A stretch of DNA of 64,000 bases from Thereva unica. Its lineage: Eukaryota; Arthropoda; Insecta; Diptera; Therevidae. Position 1 is the stretch's first letter; each line of letters begins with the position of its first letter. The stretch covers positions 134,628,101-134,692,100 of the forward strand of contig OX465283.1 of the NCBI GenBank assembly GCA_949987705.1, written 5' to 3'. The notes beneath the pieces were generated by a model. The model searched no databases. It saw only the letters and a program-made list of their open reading frames with translations, and was not told the origin of the DNA. Below, piece by piece: positions 32,051-45,440 of this stretch. The translations under genes and the position numbers were made by a program.

Positions 32051-34744
32051 ATAAATAAGCGGGTGATTCGAGCTTTTCGTTTCGAATGTACTTTTGTGGT
32101 GGGTTTTAAGAATCTGAGATGGGCAGTGACCATAGAAAAAGTGATTTTGAGAATTCCACCTGTATTGGCGCACGCCATACTAGTGACTTATGGGTGCATC
32201 AAGACGTACCGGGCCCCAGCTAGTCAAGGTATAAAGTTATATAAGTTGGTCGAAGAAAATTACATTGGCTTTTAATATGTATGTATAACGACATATTTGT
32301 TAAGTATTGGGTCGAGAGTTCTATAGTTGCGCCAAGTTTATCTTTATTATCCTTAATCGGGGTATTGAGGTTTGTAATTTGATTTGTTAATCATCAAGTC
32401 AGCCGGTCGTTTTTTTATATTGTGAATATAAGCAGCTTTCAAAGCAAACCAATGTTTTCTTGATATCATTTTCTTCGTCTTGTTACATTTCCCTTACTTG
32501 CTTTGTTTCCTTCGTTTCCTTCGTTTATTGAAATTCCCAAATGATTTGTCTAATTTCCATATAGAGTTTAAGTACACCATGTATTTTCTCAAACGATATG
32601 TGTATATGAAATGCTGCGTCTTGTGTCGTGGGAATATCGTCAGCTTTCATTGCTGTTTATTATTCAACATTTTGCAGCGCTTCATCATACATATTGTAAT
32701 TTTTCTGTATCATCACCTTCACACCTCTTATTTTCCACTTGCCTAATTATCCTAATTCTCATTATTACTACTAAGCTCCTCTAATGATTTGTGAAGGCAT
32801 CTGCACCTTGCGTTCACATGTAACAAAGCGATTTTCCGCTGTTCCGGTTTTCCAGGAATTAGTTTCCCTGGTGAATTTCAGGTGGGTTTATTAATAACTC
32901 TGTGCCAAAATACGCTTCCACCGACGATAAGCTGATTACGGCAGCAGAACACCGCAAAGAGCTTTCCGCTTGGTGTGTTAAATCCTTGTTTTCATATAAT
33001 ATTCCCGCAATATCGGTTGCAATTCTTTCAGTTTCAATTTTTCTTTCACAAAATGTAGAATTACATATGTATGTCTGAAGTCGATGGTAAAAAATTGGTC
33101 TAAAAAATTACCTGTTCGTTAGTAAAGTTTTTGTACTTTTCACTTAGTTGCAACAACTCTACAGATTACCTGCTGGTCTTCGTTGTGTTGCAATGTATCC
33201 ACGAGATCCATCCATCTTCGTTTCGTTGTATAACTTGTAAATAAAGTCGAAAATCACTCTAACATTTTGGCAGGTTGTTGTTCTTGATCAACTATGAGAA
33301 AAAGCATCACCTATAACGAAGAAAGTTTTTCCATATGCAAATGTTAGTCTAAAATATTCCGTTCTGTTGATACATTCACGATGAATGTTATCGCGTGAAC
33401 TTTCACTTTTGGTTCATCCAAAACAGCATGATGAATCTATTGATATTTTTTTTAAATCTTTTACCTGATGTTGACGACCGGAATGTTCACTGTCATCTGT
33501 GCTGCGTGTTTACTCGCTTCTTCCAAGCCGCTGCTGTAGAGAACTGTATTTCCGCAGTAAAGGTGCAAGCAAATTGGCGCGGCCGCCCGCCGCCACGTCC
33601 TCTGTAAGAATGTTAACATTGCCGTTCTCTGTGTGACCAGAGCTATACATGGGTTAATATGTTTGCATATTCCCCGATCTTATGATAACACAAGGCCAAA
33701 GAATAGTTCCAGAATGGTTTTACGTTTTGATCTCTTCAACCATTTACAATTAGGTTATTGATTTCGATGATTCTTTTCGTCTGGCGCAGTTTGTATAGAT
33801 TCATCTAACATTCCGACAAAAGCTCTTTCTCCCAATTGTGAAGAGTATGAATACGACACAAATTTGTGCTAGTGCAGTGTGCCGGGTAACAATTATGGCC
33901 CAGTATCTATTTAAAAATAACAAAGCTATTCCAAGTGAGGACTTGGTTCATATGAAAACAATTCTAGGAGTTCTTGATTCGGCTTTAATGTCTCTATGTA
34001 CTTTTAGAGCGTCCTAACTGACTGAATGGCTAATTGTATACAAACTTTGGCGAATACTACTATGGCCATAGGCTTGCTTAATTGTCTTAGAAAAGCAGCT
34101 GGGCCATAGACTCCTAAATTGGGGTTTTGAACCGTTTGTGTACAGAGCCAAAGATCCATAAGGCGAAGGTAGGTTGGGCTATCATTTTTCCCAGCTACCA
34201 ATAGCCACTGTAAGGAATTTGCTAAAATGCGGCATGGCTTTTATAACGACCGAGCAGAAGGAAATCATGTCAAAGTTCACATCCTTCAATTTATTTAGAT
34301 AACCAATCAAATTACTTGGCTTAATTGTATTGCTGCTGCGACCATTCGTACTCAACGGCTATATTTCGTGCACAACATAAAGTTCGACCATTCGACTCGG
34401 TTCATTCTCGCAGCCTGTCAGCATTTTTAAACTCCTGCAGCAACAGAGAGATCAAAAGCAAAGAGAATAGGTTTCTGCCACAACGATCTCCTGAATTCTA
34501 TCGGCATATCCTATCTCTTATCTTTTTAGAGCTTCTCGGAGTACTAAAGACTGGACCATGAAGGATCCAAACTTATTTTTAACACATAAAAAAGAAGCGG
34601 CCGATACACCTCCTTGTACAAGTGGTAGTCTGGTACTGCGATATCACAGCCTTTGTCGACTGTTTAGCGAGAATAACTTCTTGCTGGACGACAATGCCGC
34701 CCACCTTGACGGTTGCAACTTTGTCTCAGCCGACTGGTTAAAAA
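32051..34744. other. intronic DNA, nothing recognised
   Basis: No supportable gene or repeat. A GC-rich patch near 33575-33600 (GCGGCCGCCCGCCGCC) stands out, but no function can be assigned. Confidence 0.3.
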
Positions 34745-34925
34745 ATCAACTCATACAACATGCAAGAGTTCAAACGCGAGGCTCACAGCCTGTTTCTAAT
34801 GCAGCGTCCAGACAACCCTTATCCTATTACATCCTTTTTCTATCTTTCGAGTTAAGCTTACTACTAGATATTGCATCATGACATGAACAGCTTGACGAAC
34901 TGGTATTGTAAAGAGTCACACCTAA
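34745..34925 (+). pseudogene. CR1/jockey-group LINE 3' end, copy 1
   Basis: The end of a LINE ORF (...FLSFELSLLLDIAS then stop), followed by the 3' UTR block TAAGCTTACTACTAGATATT...GCATCATGACATGA. The same 3' UTR block occurs at 35340-35428 and, inverted, near 15225-15310, so these are 3' ends of one LINE family. Confidence 0.55.
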
Positions 34926-35077
34926 GCTTACCCGTGTAAAAATGAAACTCACCCGCACCTGGCATGCAGCAGGTACGCACGCTTGAGTAAAAATAAGACT
35001 CAATATAATTGCGCGTTTTTTTTCATTCTACACAATTTGTAAAGCCCCAACTTTGCTCCCTTTAGTCTAGACAAAGT

Positions 35078-35275
35078 GCATACCTGTGGCGAGAGAGTGC
35101 ATGCCTCCGGCCAACAAATTCTTAGATTTTCGTGCCTGTGGCGAGAGCATGCATGCCAGCCGCGGGGCGTCCATCCTTGTGGCGGGAGCGTCCATGCCTG
35201 TGGCGGGAGCGTGCATGCCTGTGGCAGGAGCGTGTATACTTTTGTGGCTTGCCTGTTTGTTCGCTATGCATGCTA
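35078..35275 (+). repeat. 21-bp minisatellite
   Basis: Seven or so diverged copies of about 21 bp with consensus GCATGCCTGTGGCGGGAGCGT. The period is a multiple of three, so several frames stay open without any sign of coding. It lies between two LINE 3' ends of the same family. Confidence 0.7.
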
Positions 35276-35339
35276 GCTGCACTTATCCAACTCATTTACC
35301 TTTATAATCTTTAACCTATTCCCCCACCCCTCCCCCGTA

Positions 35340-35428
35340 CTAAGCTTGCTGCTAGACATTGCACCATGACGTGACAAATGACATGACGGACTAGTAGTAC
35401 AAAGGGTGACTCCTGAGCTTAGCACTAC
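35340..35428 (+). pseudogene. CR1/jockey-group LINE 3' end, copy 2
   Basis: It starts AAGCTTGCTGCTAGACATT, contains GACGGACTAGTAGTACAAAGG and ends in a short A-run after CACATAAAAAA. It matches the 3' UTR of the copy at 34.85 kb and the minus-strand copy at 15.2 kb. Confidence 0.55.
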
Positions 35429-38356
35429 CACATAAAAAAAAATTTATTTTTAATCTGGTAGACTTTCACATAAAAACTTGCACAGAACCACTTTTTGGAC
35501 AGGGCGTTTTTTGAGTTCATCGGGATAGACATTGTCCAAATTTTTGACGAGTAAATCAACATGCTTCTGAAACCCTAATAACAGCTAAGAAATTCATCGA
35601 TATATTTACATAAAAGGATATGATCTTAGAAAAATTAGTTAGCACATGTTTCAGCGTTTCTGTGTGAAAAGTTTGAAAAGATTGATAGTTCATGTTCGTC
35701 AAATGAGGCTAGGTTTGTTTGTTAGGGGTCGACTATTAATTACGTGAGGCGTATAGAGGGGAGAGGGGGCGAGCCGAATCTCCCCAAATCTCTCGGTTTC
35801 GACAAATATCACTTAATTTTTTTCCCCAAGAAGCAATGTAAAATTGCGAGAAAACTCAGTTAAATTAATTAAAACATGTTTTTCCACTAAAGATCCACAT
35901 TCTACAGGCCCGCCGGCAGATCATGGCCTGTCAAGCCAGGCCGGCAGCCATGGCGCGATGCGGGCCACACATTACTTAATCTCACTGACAAATGAGAGCT
36001 TCAGTTATCGACCTGACAGTCCGTGGCATGCAGATGACGTCATGATTCCCTACAGACACTCAAGAGAAGACGACAGTTTAGCATAGCAGATTGTTAATTC
36101 AAGGGCATGTCCATAGCCTCAACGAAAACTTCATGGTGGTCCTAGACACACGCCCTGAACACCCGCGAACCCGTTTTGTAATAGCAACTAAATAAAGTCG
36201 AAATAGACGAAAGAAACCACTTTTGCCACCTTAGTTTGATATATACTATAGATGGAGTGTAATAGCATTGCTTATAAAGCCAAGAAAAGTCGTGTCAGCC
36301 ATGTTGAGAGGATCGGTTTTCTTGTCCAGTGCTTGACGTTTCGGTGTTTATTTTAATAACTAATTCTTGAAAATTTTGTTATTTGTTATAATTATTGTTG
36401 AAGTTCGTTATACGGTTTTGTTAGGTTTAATTATTTTACCAAGATGGCAGATAACGTGATTCCCCTTCCGGCTTCACGCTTGATGTCTATGTTCGCACTT
36501 TAGGCTACCTAGGTTTAGTTACTCTGAGGTTCCAACTCACTAAAAGAAGTTTCCGAACTCGGTATTTACCCATAATAAAACAATAAGGGGCTACGGGCGA
36601 GAACTTAGCACACTGGATGCGCGAATGCAGTTCATTATATCCTCGTTAGCGTTCACAGCCAGGACACTTAGGAACCAGTGGGATGAGACAGAAAAACTGC
36701 TAATGTCCAAAAGAAAGCGTATACTTGCAGGTATCCTCGATCTCATACATTAGAGAGAATACTAAAAACCTTTTTGCAACTTTTGAACAATTGCTTTACT
36801 AGAGCTGTTCACAGAATTAAACACTCTGCTTCAAAAAGCAAATCCAATAAATTGAAATATAACACAAGTTTCCCTTTAAGTAAATGTTGGTAAATTTATA
36901 ATATAATAAATAAAAATTTCACAAATACCCAAATTTTATCCAAAAATACACCTGGGACTAAACAGCCACACCTTAAGAGGAAGATTGTGATGATATTTTT
37001 CACCTACGCTACGACCACTGTTCAAAACCTTTCATTTATCATTTATACTTCAAGGACGCAAATCGGCAATATTTTCTATAAAAGCACATGAATCCTTGGT
37101 GCCTGAAGACCCCGAAGTTGATAATTTCAAGGCACACAAACCGGAGCATCACATGTCCTTTTTTATAGCCCCCAAAGTTATTTGTAATAAAATATTTTTG
37201 TGGTTTGCAACGTTTCAAAAGTGCAAAATCTTATTTCCATATAAATTTTGATGTTCTCGAATTTGCAGAATTTATGTCCTTTTTACGAGGACATATTTTA
37301 CTTTATTTCACCTATTCTAGCCTCTGGTGTTATATTTGTCTTTCCTGAAAACATCATTTGTGGGTACTGCAGTCTATTTGGTTATTATAATATCACTGTT
37401 CCATTTGGCTTAAAATTAGCTTTTGAGTGGCAGAGTGGTCTCCTATTGCATATCCACACGAACTCATTCAAAAATATACTATAAAGCTCTGAATTTCCGA
37501 AAATTATTACAATTGTACAAGTAACACATCTTTACATATTACAAATTTAAGTCCCCAGTCGCGCTGAGTTTATATATGTACTTATATTCGGGCTAATCTC
37601 AGAAACTACTGTAAGGATCTTACGGTTTTCACCAATAGAAAGAGGGACTAACTAGAAAAGTTATATGCTATAATTTAAGGAACATTTTGCGAAAACAAGC
37701 TGCCGGTATGATGCTATTGGGGACTTCATTGTCCGTTCTTAGAGCTTCCGTGACGTGTGCTGCGCAAATAGCTAAAGGCTCCTGCACCATACAACCGATC
37801 ATAATGAAATTTTAGCCTTCTGCTATTTACATTAAAAGAAACTAATACTTCCTAAAGCCACCCCTAGATGGCGCTGTCACAGAGAGCTTCGTTGAAAATT
37901 TGCTACAACCCGTAGTAACATATTTACATTTTATGATCCTGAATCTTAGTACCTAGAGGTTTATCGGCACGAGAAAGCGGTTGGAGCTCAAAGCCCGATT
38001 TTTGAATGGCCGCCGAAATATGACCAAAATTATAAGTGGCCACCCAAAATATGAATTTTCCAATTGTGTTCCGATTGCAATTAAAATTGGTATCTGGGTG
38101 TTTTGAAGGTAGCAATCAACGAATTTATGATCACCTCTGAAATTTCAAGTATACGTCTATGATTCTGCAATACCCTAAGGGGCTTACGTCTGGGTAAACA
38201 AATAAAACCTGGGTCAGTGACATTGCAGATGAGAATCCAGAGCCAGGCAACTGTCAAGGGTGTATTTTTCTGCATCATGTGTCTGACAAAAGGCAATATC
38301 CGTCTGAAGTTACACTCCCCTAGTACGTAACTCCAAGCGTTTGTTGCTGTTGTTTG
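35429..38356. other. intronic DNA, nothing recognised
   Basis: No gene or repeat termini were seen. A CTCF-like motif at 37861-37874 is reported under findings. Confidence 0.3.
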
Positions 38357-38421
38357 ATCCGTTAGTTCGCGGTCCGAGCGGGACGTCCCCGTAACGGATA
38401 CGCTACTGTCGGTGCCGCTTT
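38357..38421 (-). pseudogene. RTE family 2, 3'-end scrap
   Basis: A 65-bp match to the last part of the RTE copies at 23.96 kb and 49.39 kb (GATCCGTTAG, CGGTCCGAGCGGGACGTCCC, GGTGCCGCT) with a few substitutions and no (TTC)n tail. Confidence 0.8.
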
Positions 38422-38653
38422 AAAAAATGCGGTTTCTTGGCTAGTTTCTTCGGCCAATACGGCAGTTCTACCACCCTCCTCCTTTCACACCCTGGACTTG
38501 GGACCAGGCGACGGCGGAGTTCTCCAAGCGTCTACTGTCCATCACCGTCAAAAGCCGTTTAAAATCAACACTAGAATTAGTAACTAAATGCTTATTCCAT
38601 TATTTTGGCTGCGTAGGATCTTGAAAATTATTTATTAAAATTACCATCATTCG

Positions 38654-39081
38654 TAAAAGTCGATTTACACGCGTCGATATGCTTATGCCAACTGGCTTGC
38701 GCAAATCAATTTGCACAAGTGAATCGTTGCGTGTAAACGCAACCTGTTGCCTTGCTAAAGGCAAAAAGGTTGCCTGGTGCAAAATATGTTCTCATAGAAA
38801 ATAGGCTTGAGGTTGGTTTTTTGTCATGAGCGTCTAAACGATGTTGAAGCTTCGACTACAACCCTCAGCATGCCCTTTGGTGAATGGTTCCTACGTTCGA
38901 CCACCTACTCTTCCAACCTTAATTGCACCAATTGACTTCACCAGTCACGCCAGTCGCCAGTCACTTTGCACAAATAAATCGTTTCATGCGAACCGATTCA
39001 TTTCCACTCAGGTTATTTGTATCAATTGACTTGCCCCAGCCAACTTGCAAAATCAAATCGTTGCATGTAAACCGACCTTAA
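38654..39081. mobile_element. MITE-like inverted-repeat element
   Basis: The left end TAAAAGTCGATTTACACGCGTCGAT pairs imperfectly with the complement of the right end, TAAGGTCGGTTTACATGCAACGATT. Similarity continues inward for about 60 bp (AACTGGCTTG...CAA-TCAATT). No coding capacity and no clear target duplication. Confidence 0.5.
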
Positions 39082-39229
39082 TACTCTGGCGCGAGATTAG
39101 ATCTTCTTCTTTTTCTTCCTTGAATAAGGAATTTCGTCCAAAAGTACTACATCGATTTCTTAGCCTGCTGAACAATATATATGCAGGAGCAGGCTTCGAG
39201 GCTCCGATCTCCATCCGCCGCACCCTTCA

Positions 39230-40400
39230 TAGATGATAATTTAAGGCGCAGTGTCCATCATACCTAACTTTCATCTGCACCATTAAATTCTCTGTGTTCG
39301 AATTAATTAATCTGTGTAAAATTAAACAGGAATAAATTTCTGTGTATTGGCTATGGAAGGCCCACCTCTCCAGTAATCGGTTTGCATCATCAGAGTCCGA
39401 TCGCGAAGTCTGCTCTTCGAACATTTAAGAGATAATTTGAAGAGCCTGTCTTGCATGTAAGCGGAAGTAGGCTTAAATTTTGACATCTTCTCCGGCAAGC
39501 AATCTGATAATATTCCTTTCGGAGTCGTTGAACAATACTAACAATTATGGAATGTCTCGACTGATCTCTTAGGCTTAGGTGATTTGTTTCAGCCTAAGCC
39601 TGTCGATTATCCCGCCTATCTCTACCACGGCCTCTTGAAGTGGTACCAAAATGAATAGAGTCTCCCTCGCTTTTGTTGGAGAATTCCGAGCAGTTTATTC
39701 CATCTTAATCGATGATATTTTAGGTAGTTTTCAAACGTCATACCTAGCAGAGCGGAAGCATAGGGCGTGACATGATCAAAACGACGCACCAGGACCTTCG
39801 CCAGGCGCATACATAAGACAATAGGCAATAGATTAGAGGATATACAGAGTTTACGTAGGGGTAAAACATTACCATTAATTTTAATTGGGAACAGATTTTC
39901 GAAATCAATAGGAGTTTTGCCGACGACGAGATATGAAGACTTAATAAGGATCAGCTGTAATTTATACTGAACTGACTATTCAGTCATGCGTCTCAGATCA
40001 CTGTTTAGCTGAACAGTACAATCCTAGATAAGTTCAAAATGTTTGCTTAAATAGACCTGCAGGTCGCCGGCATACAAATGAATAGAAGAATGTTTGACTT
40101 TAATTGGAAAATTATTTACATATATAAAGGCTGAAAAGCGAGTGGGCCTTGTCAGAGAAAGATTCTTGTACCTCAACAATTCGGGAACGCACCTGGAGAT
40201 AGCTTTCAAAAAGGTTCATTGCAGTAGGACCGAGTCCAAAATGTCTGCCTAATTTTCAAGTAATATCATGTGGTTAACTGAGTGAAATGCTTTTAATAAA
40301 TCCAGTAGTACTACGATTGCAATTTTATTGTGGAGAGACCTTTTTCGGAATAGGTACAACAACCTGTTTCCATTGGCTAGCTACTAGAAAATATCAGTAA
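39230..40400 (-). pseudogene. CR1/jockey-type LINE reverse transcriptase relic
   Basis: The minus-strand blocks in order are VVVPIPKK (about 40365), motif A VVLLDLLKAFHSVNH (about 40310), YVNNFPIKVKHSSIHLYAG (about 40115-40060), where the YADD box has become YAGD, and the C-terminal RRFDHVTPYASALLG and LKYHRLRWNKLLG (about 39790-39690). Motif B is missing. Loss of one catalytic aspartate plus stops and deletions shows that it is dead. Confidence 0.7.
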
Positions 40401-42733
40401 ACACATTAGATACAATTGGGCCATCAATTACATGAACTTTGGAGAGATATTGTAAATACCCACGGCGTTTGATTTGATAGAGAACAACGCAGGAAGAAGT
40501 TTGTGGTTGTCGATACAACGCAAGGAAAAACCATCAGGTAGGCGCAGATTGATACAGTTACCTTAAACGGCCGTACCAGATATCTAATAAGGCAGTAGTT
40601 GTGAATGGACGTATTGAATTCACATTCTTAGTAAGCACTGTTTCACTTATCAGAATCACATGTACATCAGATTTTGAAAAGACATCCTAAAAGAATACAA
40701 GCTTGTATCTCAGGCTCCTAGCTATCAAATGGCACACGCTAAGGCCTTTGATACGTGATTTAAAGATGTTTAAAAAAGCTCTTACTCACTCCAATGGAGA
40801 TACGTTACCCATCATCATATAGTACAAAACTCGACTGCCCCGAACAAATAACAAAATTTTAAAAATAAGAAACACGAAAGTAACGCACATTTTGCATCTA
40901 AAACTAACGAAAAATGAGAAAAAAACAGAGTATGTGCTGTGGACCGGGATTCAAGCTTTACTTGCGGGGCCAATTTGGCCAATCTCGAGATTGTTCGTTT
41001 CCTAGTATCTGGTATTTGCTTTGTTGGAACAGACAACTAATCCAATGCTTGCTTATCAGCTGCAGATCAAAACAAGTGTATGCTGCGAACACTTTTTCGC
41101 CCTGGTGCCCCTTGTAGTCTCCATAACTGAAAAGCTTTAGAATTTCTTATGCATCCTCTGGCACCACGATAGGGGCAATTTGACATCTCCCTGCGGTCAT
41201 TCTTTTGCTATACCCAATACTGCCCTTCATATACCACAGCCCCCGGGTGCCATAAGTTTGCAAATGCTCAACAAATAGTTGTCCAGTTAGTCACAAAAAG
41301 TTTGGTTTAGATTTGGTCTACTACAGTATATAAGGATGGGTTGATAACGATTTACAATTGTGCAATATGCAAGTGATTAAGTCACAACCCTCCTGCAGCA
41401 GAATGAAACGATTGACATGTATTTGCTCCAGGGCATTTGTATTGTGATAACGTCCGAATCGCCTGCCTTTACAAATGATTTTGTTTCTCCTCCAGCAACT
41501 TTTGTCTCGCTACAATGTGAAACAGCGAGGAAGTTACATATACTCATTTTACACTAAATTTTCACCCCAACTTGGATTGTGCAGAAAGGTGTGCGCGAGG
41601 ACAATGGAACGGACACACAATTTGAACAGACATTTTAGCGAACTTTTGAACGAACTTGATGACGACTCTGCCGTTATTGTTTGTTCCTAAAATTTTCTTT
41701 CAATATGAACAAGAAAGCAAGAGACAATGTCTAAAACAACAAGCCAGGAACAAATTTCACATACAGCAAACTTTTCGGTCGTTAAAAATATCCATTTGCC
41801 TCATTATGTTCCAGGATTCGCTCACACGCCGTATTTCCGATGTGCGTCTGATCTGAACATGATACGGTGGGATTAGTTACTTTGTGTAGACATATAACAT
41901 AATGTATATAATGTAGATTGATCAATTCTGTTTCTGATATTCAACGATGGTTAAACGATTAAAACTTTTTCCTCAAACCCCAACTGATTCCATTAATACT
42001 TTCAGTAACTTTTACTTCCACCGCGTATCATTAATCATTCTTTACTTACTTTCATTCATATACACCCAGAAGTTTGAAAAATGGCCAACAATATTGTGTT
42101 GGGTAAAATCAATTATTTGTAAGCGGTTGGGTGATAAGACAGATGTTATAGTGTATTTCCTGCGTTTTTCTGAGGAAATTTTTTGGTATTAAAGATTGTA
42201 ATTTGTCATCAAGTCGAAAGCTACAATTATCTGGAAGCGAAATTATTTCGATTGCAGCTAATAGGAAAACAGTATTAATGTATATTTAACTCAACAAGAG
42301 CTTATGAATATTGAAAACATGCAAAAATAGTCGTTTTAAATTAATTCAAAGTTTCGGTGGCTTGTGTGTTACAAAGCTCTCATTTGCTTTAGTTGCCTTA
42401 GTTGCGTGTGAGAAAGTCATAATATTTAACCAGTTGTTGTCCCAATAAATATAGTTTCTGCAGCTTATGAAAAAGATATTAGTAATGACTAACTTCCCAA
42501 TTTTACGTATTAGTCCGCTCAATTTAGGAAAAATTAAAGAAATTTTTCCCACAGGTATGAGACACTTGCCTGAGGATTGGGGTTATTTAAACATGATTTT
42601 TACAACCCGGTGTTTTTTGAAAAATATCTGAATTTTAGAGCTTTTTTGCGTTTTTCTCTATTTTGAGGAGAAATTGGTCATTTTGATCAAAATATCAAAA
42701 GGTGTAGGGCATAATATTTCCTACAAATTTTTC
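40401..42733. other. intronic DNA, nothing recognised
   Basis: No supportable gene, RNA or repeat structure was identified. Confidence 0.3.
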
Positions 42734-43250
42734 CTAATCTACATAATCTCGCACATAATCTTCACCATCGTCTGAGCTACTGCTATAAACCATGCGGTAA
42801 AACCTTCCAGGAGATTTGTTTGTGGTATGCTCAACTCTTTTTTCTTGAATTGTTGATGTCGATGTCTCTGGAGTCATTGGTCTGGGTTGTTGCAAATTTT
42901 CTTGAAGAACATCGTTATATACAGGAGGGGCTGCAGCTTCTGTCACTAAAGACGGAGCGAAAGCTGTTTCTGAATATCCAGTTGCTTTAAAGCCGGAATG
43001 TTATTATGGAGACCAGACTTTTGAAAGGCTAATATTAAATCGTGCCTTAGTGAGTTTTTTATCTGGATTGTGTTCCTTAAATGATACAGCTTCAGCATAC
43101 CAGAGTTGTGCAAATGATCCATAGACGGCTTTATCGAGGGGCTGAAACACATGAGTGGTATTTTAAGCTAAACAATATGATGATATTTCGAGTGAATCTG
43201 CAATTTCAACGATAGATAGGTCAAAGTGGCAAGTTACTCTATCAAATTTT
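42734..43250 (-). pseudogene. pogo/Tigger-type DDE transposase C-terminal relic
   Basis: The minus strand reads IVEIADSLEI, then THVFQPLDKAVYGSFAQLWY, EAVSFKEHNPDKKLTK and, after frameshifts, NIPALKQL and TEAAAPPVYNDV. The H-x-x-QPLD box lies near the last catalytic residue of pogo/Tigger/CENP-B-like (DDE_1) transposases, and the following region matches their C-terminal tail. At least two frameshifts. No terminal repeats were found, so only a scrap remains. Confidence 0.65.
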
Positions 43251-43869
43251 AAAAGGCGTTTTTTGCGCTGGATGCTTTAAAAACGTTTTGAAAACTTCAT
43301 AAGTCATATAACACTTTGTAGATTTCTCTACCAATGGTCTGGGTGGCAAGATGTCATATTAGTATGGCACTACCAAATGCATTTACACATTCCGCGGGTT
43401 CCGAAGACACTTACACTTTCACCGTGTTCCGAAGACGCACTGCCAAAACATTTTGCTGCAAGTTTGAATCACCATCAAAGTTAATTTTATGCCATGTTTC
43501 CACCAAACAGACAGTTTAAAAAACAGCTTTGTTTTTAAATATTTTATTTGTTTTGAAGCACCCACTCGAGATGGGGCTGTGTTTTGTTCTTAAAAACACT
43601 ATTCTCCGAAAAAAAAAATTTTTGAAATTTTTCAAAACATTGCTATTTTTGTTTTTGACTGTTTTTAGATTTACTATTTAAAGATACTTCCCGACTACAG
43701 ACAATTAACTGTTTAACTCTTATCAAAATATTTTGGCCATCGCAGGAAATATGAGCAGGAAAGGCATCCCACACAACTAGTATGATTGACTAGTGTGAAA
43801 CTGTAGAGATGATAGAACTCTGATAGGAAAACTTGTAGTTCATTCTCCTATTTGTATAAACGAAAAGTC
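43251..43869. other. intronic DNA, nothing recognised
   Basis: It could include upstream, unreadable parts of the pogo-like relic. Confidence 0.3.
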
Positions 43870-43927
43870 ACAGTAGAGTTTTTATATACATATGATAGAC
43901 TAGAGGTTTAGGGAAAGCCCCTTTGTA
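43870..43927 (-). mobile_element. SINE 3'-end fragment
   Basis: The minus strand reads CAAAGGGGCTTTCCCTAAAC then CTCTAGTCTATCATATG. It matches the last ~55 bp of the tRNA-derived SINE copies at 30.03 kb and 52.87 kb. Confidence 0.65.
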
Positions 43928-45119
43928 GGTACTGTTAAAGGAAATTGGTGACGAAACATATTCGTACGAGTTCGACATATATAAAAGAAGTCCGCGGAAT
44001 GAAATGGTCTCGAAAACGGGTCGAAGCCCAAAAAACTATGTCAAATTCGACACAGTCAATGTCAAGCTGACAAACCTTCAAGCTCTGCTGTAAATTCAAG
44101 GTCATTTAAAGACAACTCCCAACGGTATCCTAGGTGCAAAGGGCCAACTACCATCATAGGGACCCATGGTTCAAATCTATTCCACCTCATATTCCTCCTC
44201 CTTCCAATCGCCGAAGTCAACGTTCCCATCACGGTTGGATTTGTTAAGGAGATGGTGGAATAAAACCGGCTGTTAGCGTTGGCAATTCCTCTAGTGTTCT
44301 TTCAACTATTTCCCGGACAAGGGCCTGCTGTCCGACATTGTACTTAACATGTTATTATTCAAGGAATTTCATTTTAAATCATATCGTACCTTGTAAAGCA
44401 TAGCATAACAGCAATAAAAACCCCCAATAAAGTGCTAAACAACTGTGTTATATTATTCAAACATCGGCATTTCTTAGAACGTAAAGTCATTCATTCATTA
44501 CTATTACTTACGACCGGTTGTTTAGAATTTCTAGTGAGAGGACGAGGTAAACTCGTTAAAAAAATTTTCAGAATATCTGTCATTTTGATACCTTCGGGGC
44601 GCTGTAAAACCCTTCGTAGTGAATGAAATTAAAAAAAGTATAAATGAAAATTATTCGTTATGAAACCCTCTTAAAAAATCTTGTTATTATTTTTTTTTTG
44701 TTAAAGTTGAAGGAAAAATAGCCTTATAGCCTTTAAAAGAAAATATTGTGACTAATTTTTGTGGTCTAAGACTTACAACTTCTTAATTATTCATTTTACT
44801 ACAAAATTTCTTGCTAGTAAATTGTAGATAAATTAATTCGAAACAAAAAAGTCTGTGAAAATTTTCTATAAGATCTACTGTTTCGGAGATATAGTGGAAA
44901 AAACATTTGCACACCTTTTCCAATATGGCGGCCAAATGGGGGATTGGAATCCCGAAAACTCAAACTTAACCTTACACTGACCCACTCTACACATCCCAAA
45001 AATAAAACCTTGTCCTGCATTTTTGCAATGTTCAAGTACCATTTCCATGGACTATTCAAAAAGGACAAACTTTGAAATCTGCGAGAAAATAACCTTCAAA
45101 AACTGACGAATTTGTGTAA
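43928..45119. other. intronic DNA, nothing recognised
   Basis: AT-rich. No supportable feature. Confidence 0.3.
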
Positions 45120-45440
45120 TAAGATTTCATGGATTTTGTATCTCGATAATGCACCATCGCACAAAGCAATCGTTGTGCAAAAGTTTTTGGAGAAAAACTA
45201 CTGGTTATATCAATTAATCACCATATTCGTATGATATCGCCGGTGTGACTTTTTCGTGTTCCCGAAGCTGTAATTACCACTTTGAAGAAAGCCTTTCGAG
45301 TTAATTGACGTCATTAGAGAAAATCTGCTGAAGGAGCCTAAGGCCACACCTTAAACAGCATACGCTGACATAGTTATATTCCACTTAATGGAGCCTAGTT
45401 GGAAAGCGGCAAAAATAAATATTGATGAATATATGTAATT
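45120..45440 (+). pseudogene. mariner transposase C-terminal relic
   Basis: The plus strand reads YLDNAPSHKAIVVQKFLEKN, with the second catalytic aspartate of the DD34D triad (45145-45147). After a frameshift come the ...DI-A...CDFFVFPKL region that carries the third aspartate, PFE-IDVIRENLLKEPKATP, and an end reading INIDEYM. Order and spacing fit a mariner-family transposase. Frameshifts and stops inactivate it, and no inverted termini were found. Confidence 0.7.

Noticed and set aside
35067..35314. Several overlapping frames with repeated MHAPATG or GASMPVA-like units
   Set aside because: They are produced by a 21-bp minisatellite whose period is divisible by three. Both strands stay open, which is not evidence of a protein.
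36444..36503. Short frame starting MADNVIPLPASRL after a plausible start context
   Set aside because: Only 19 codons and no homology signal. Considered as a processed pseudogene start but unsupported.
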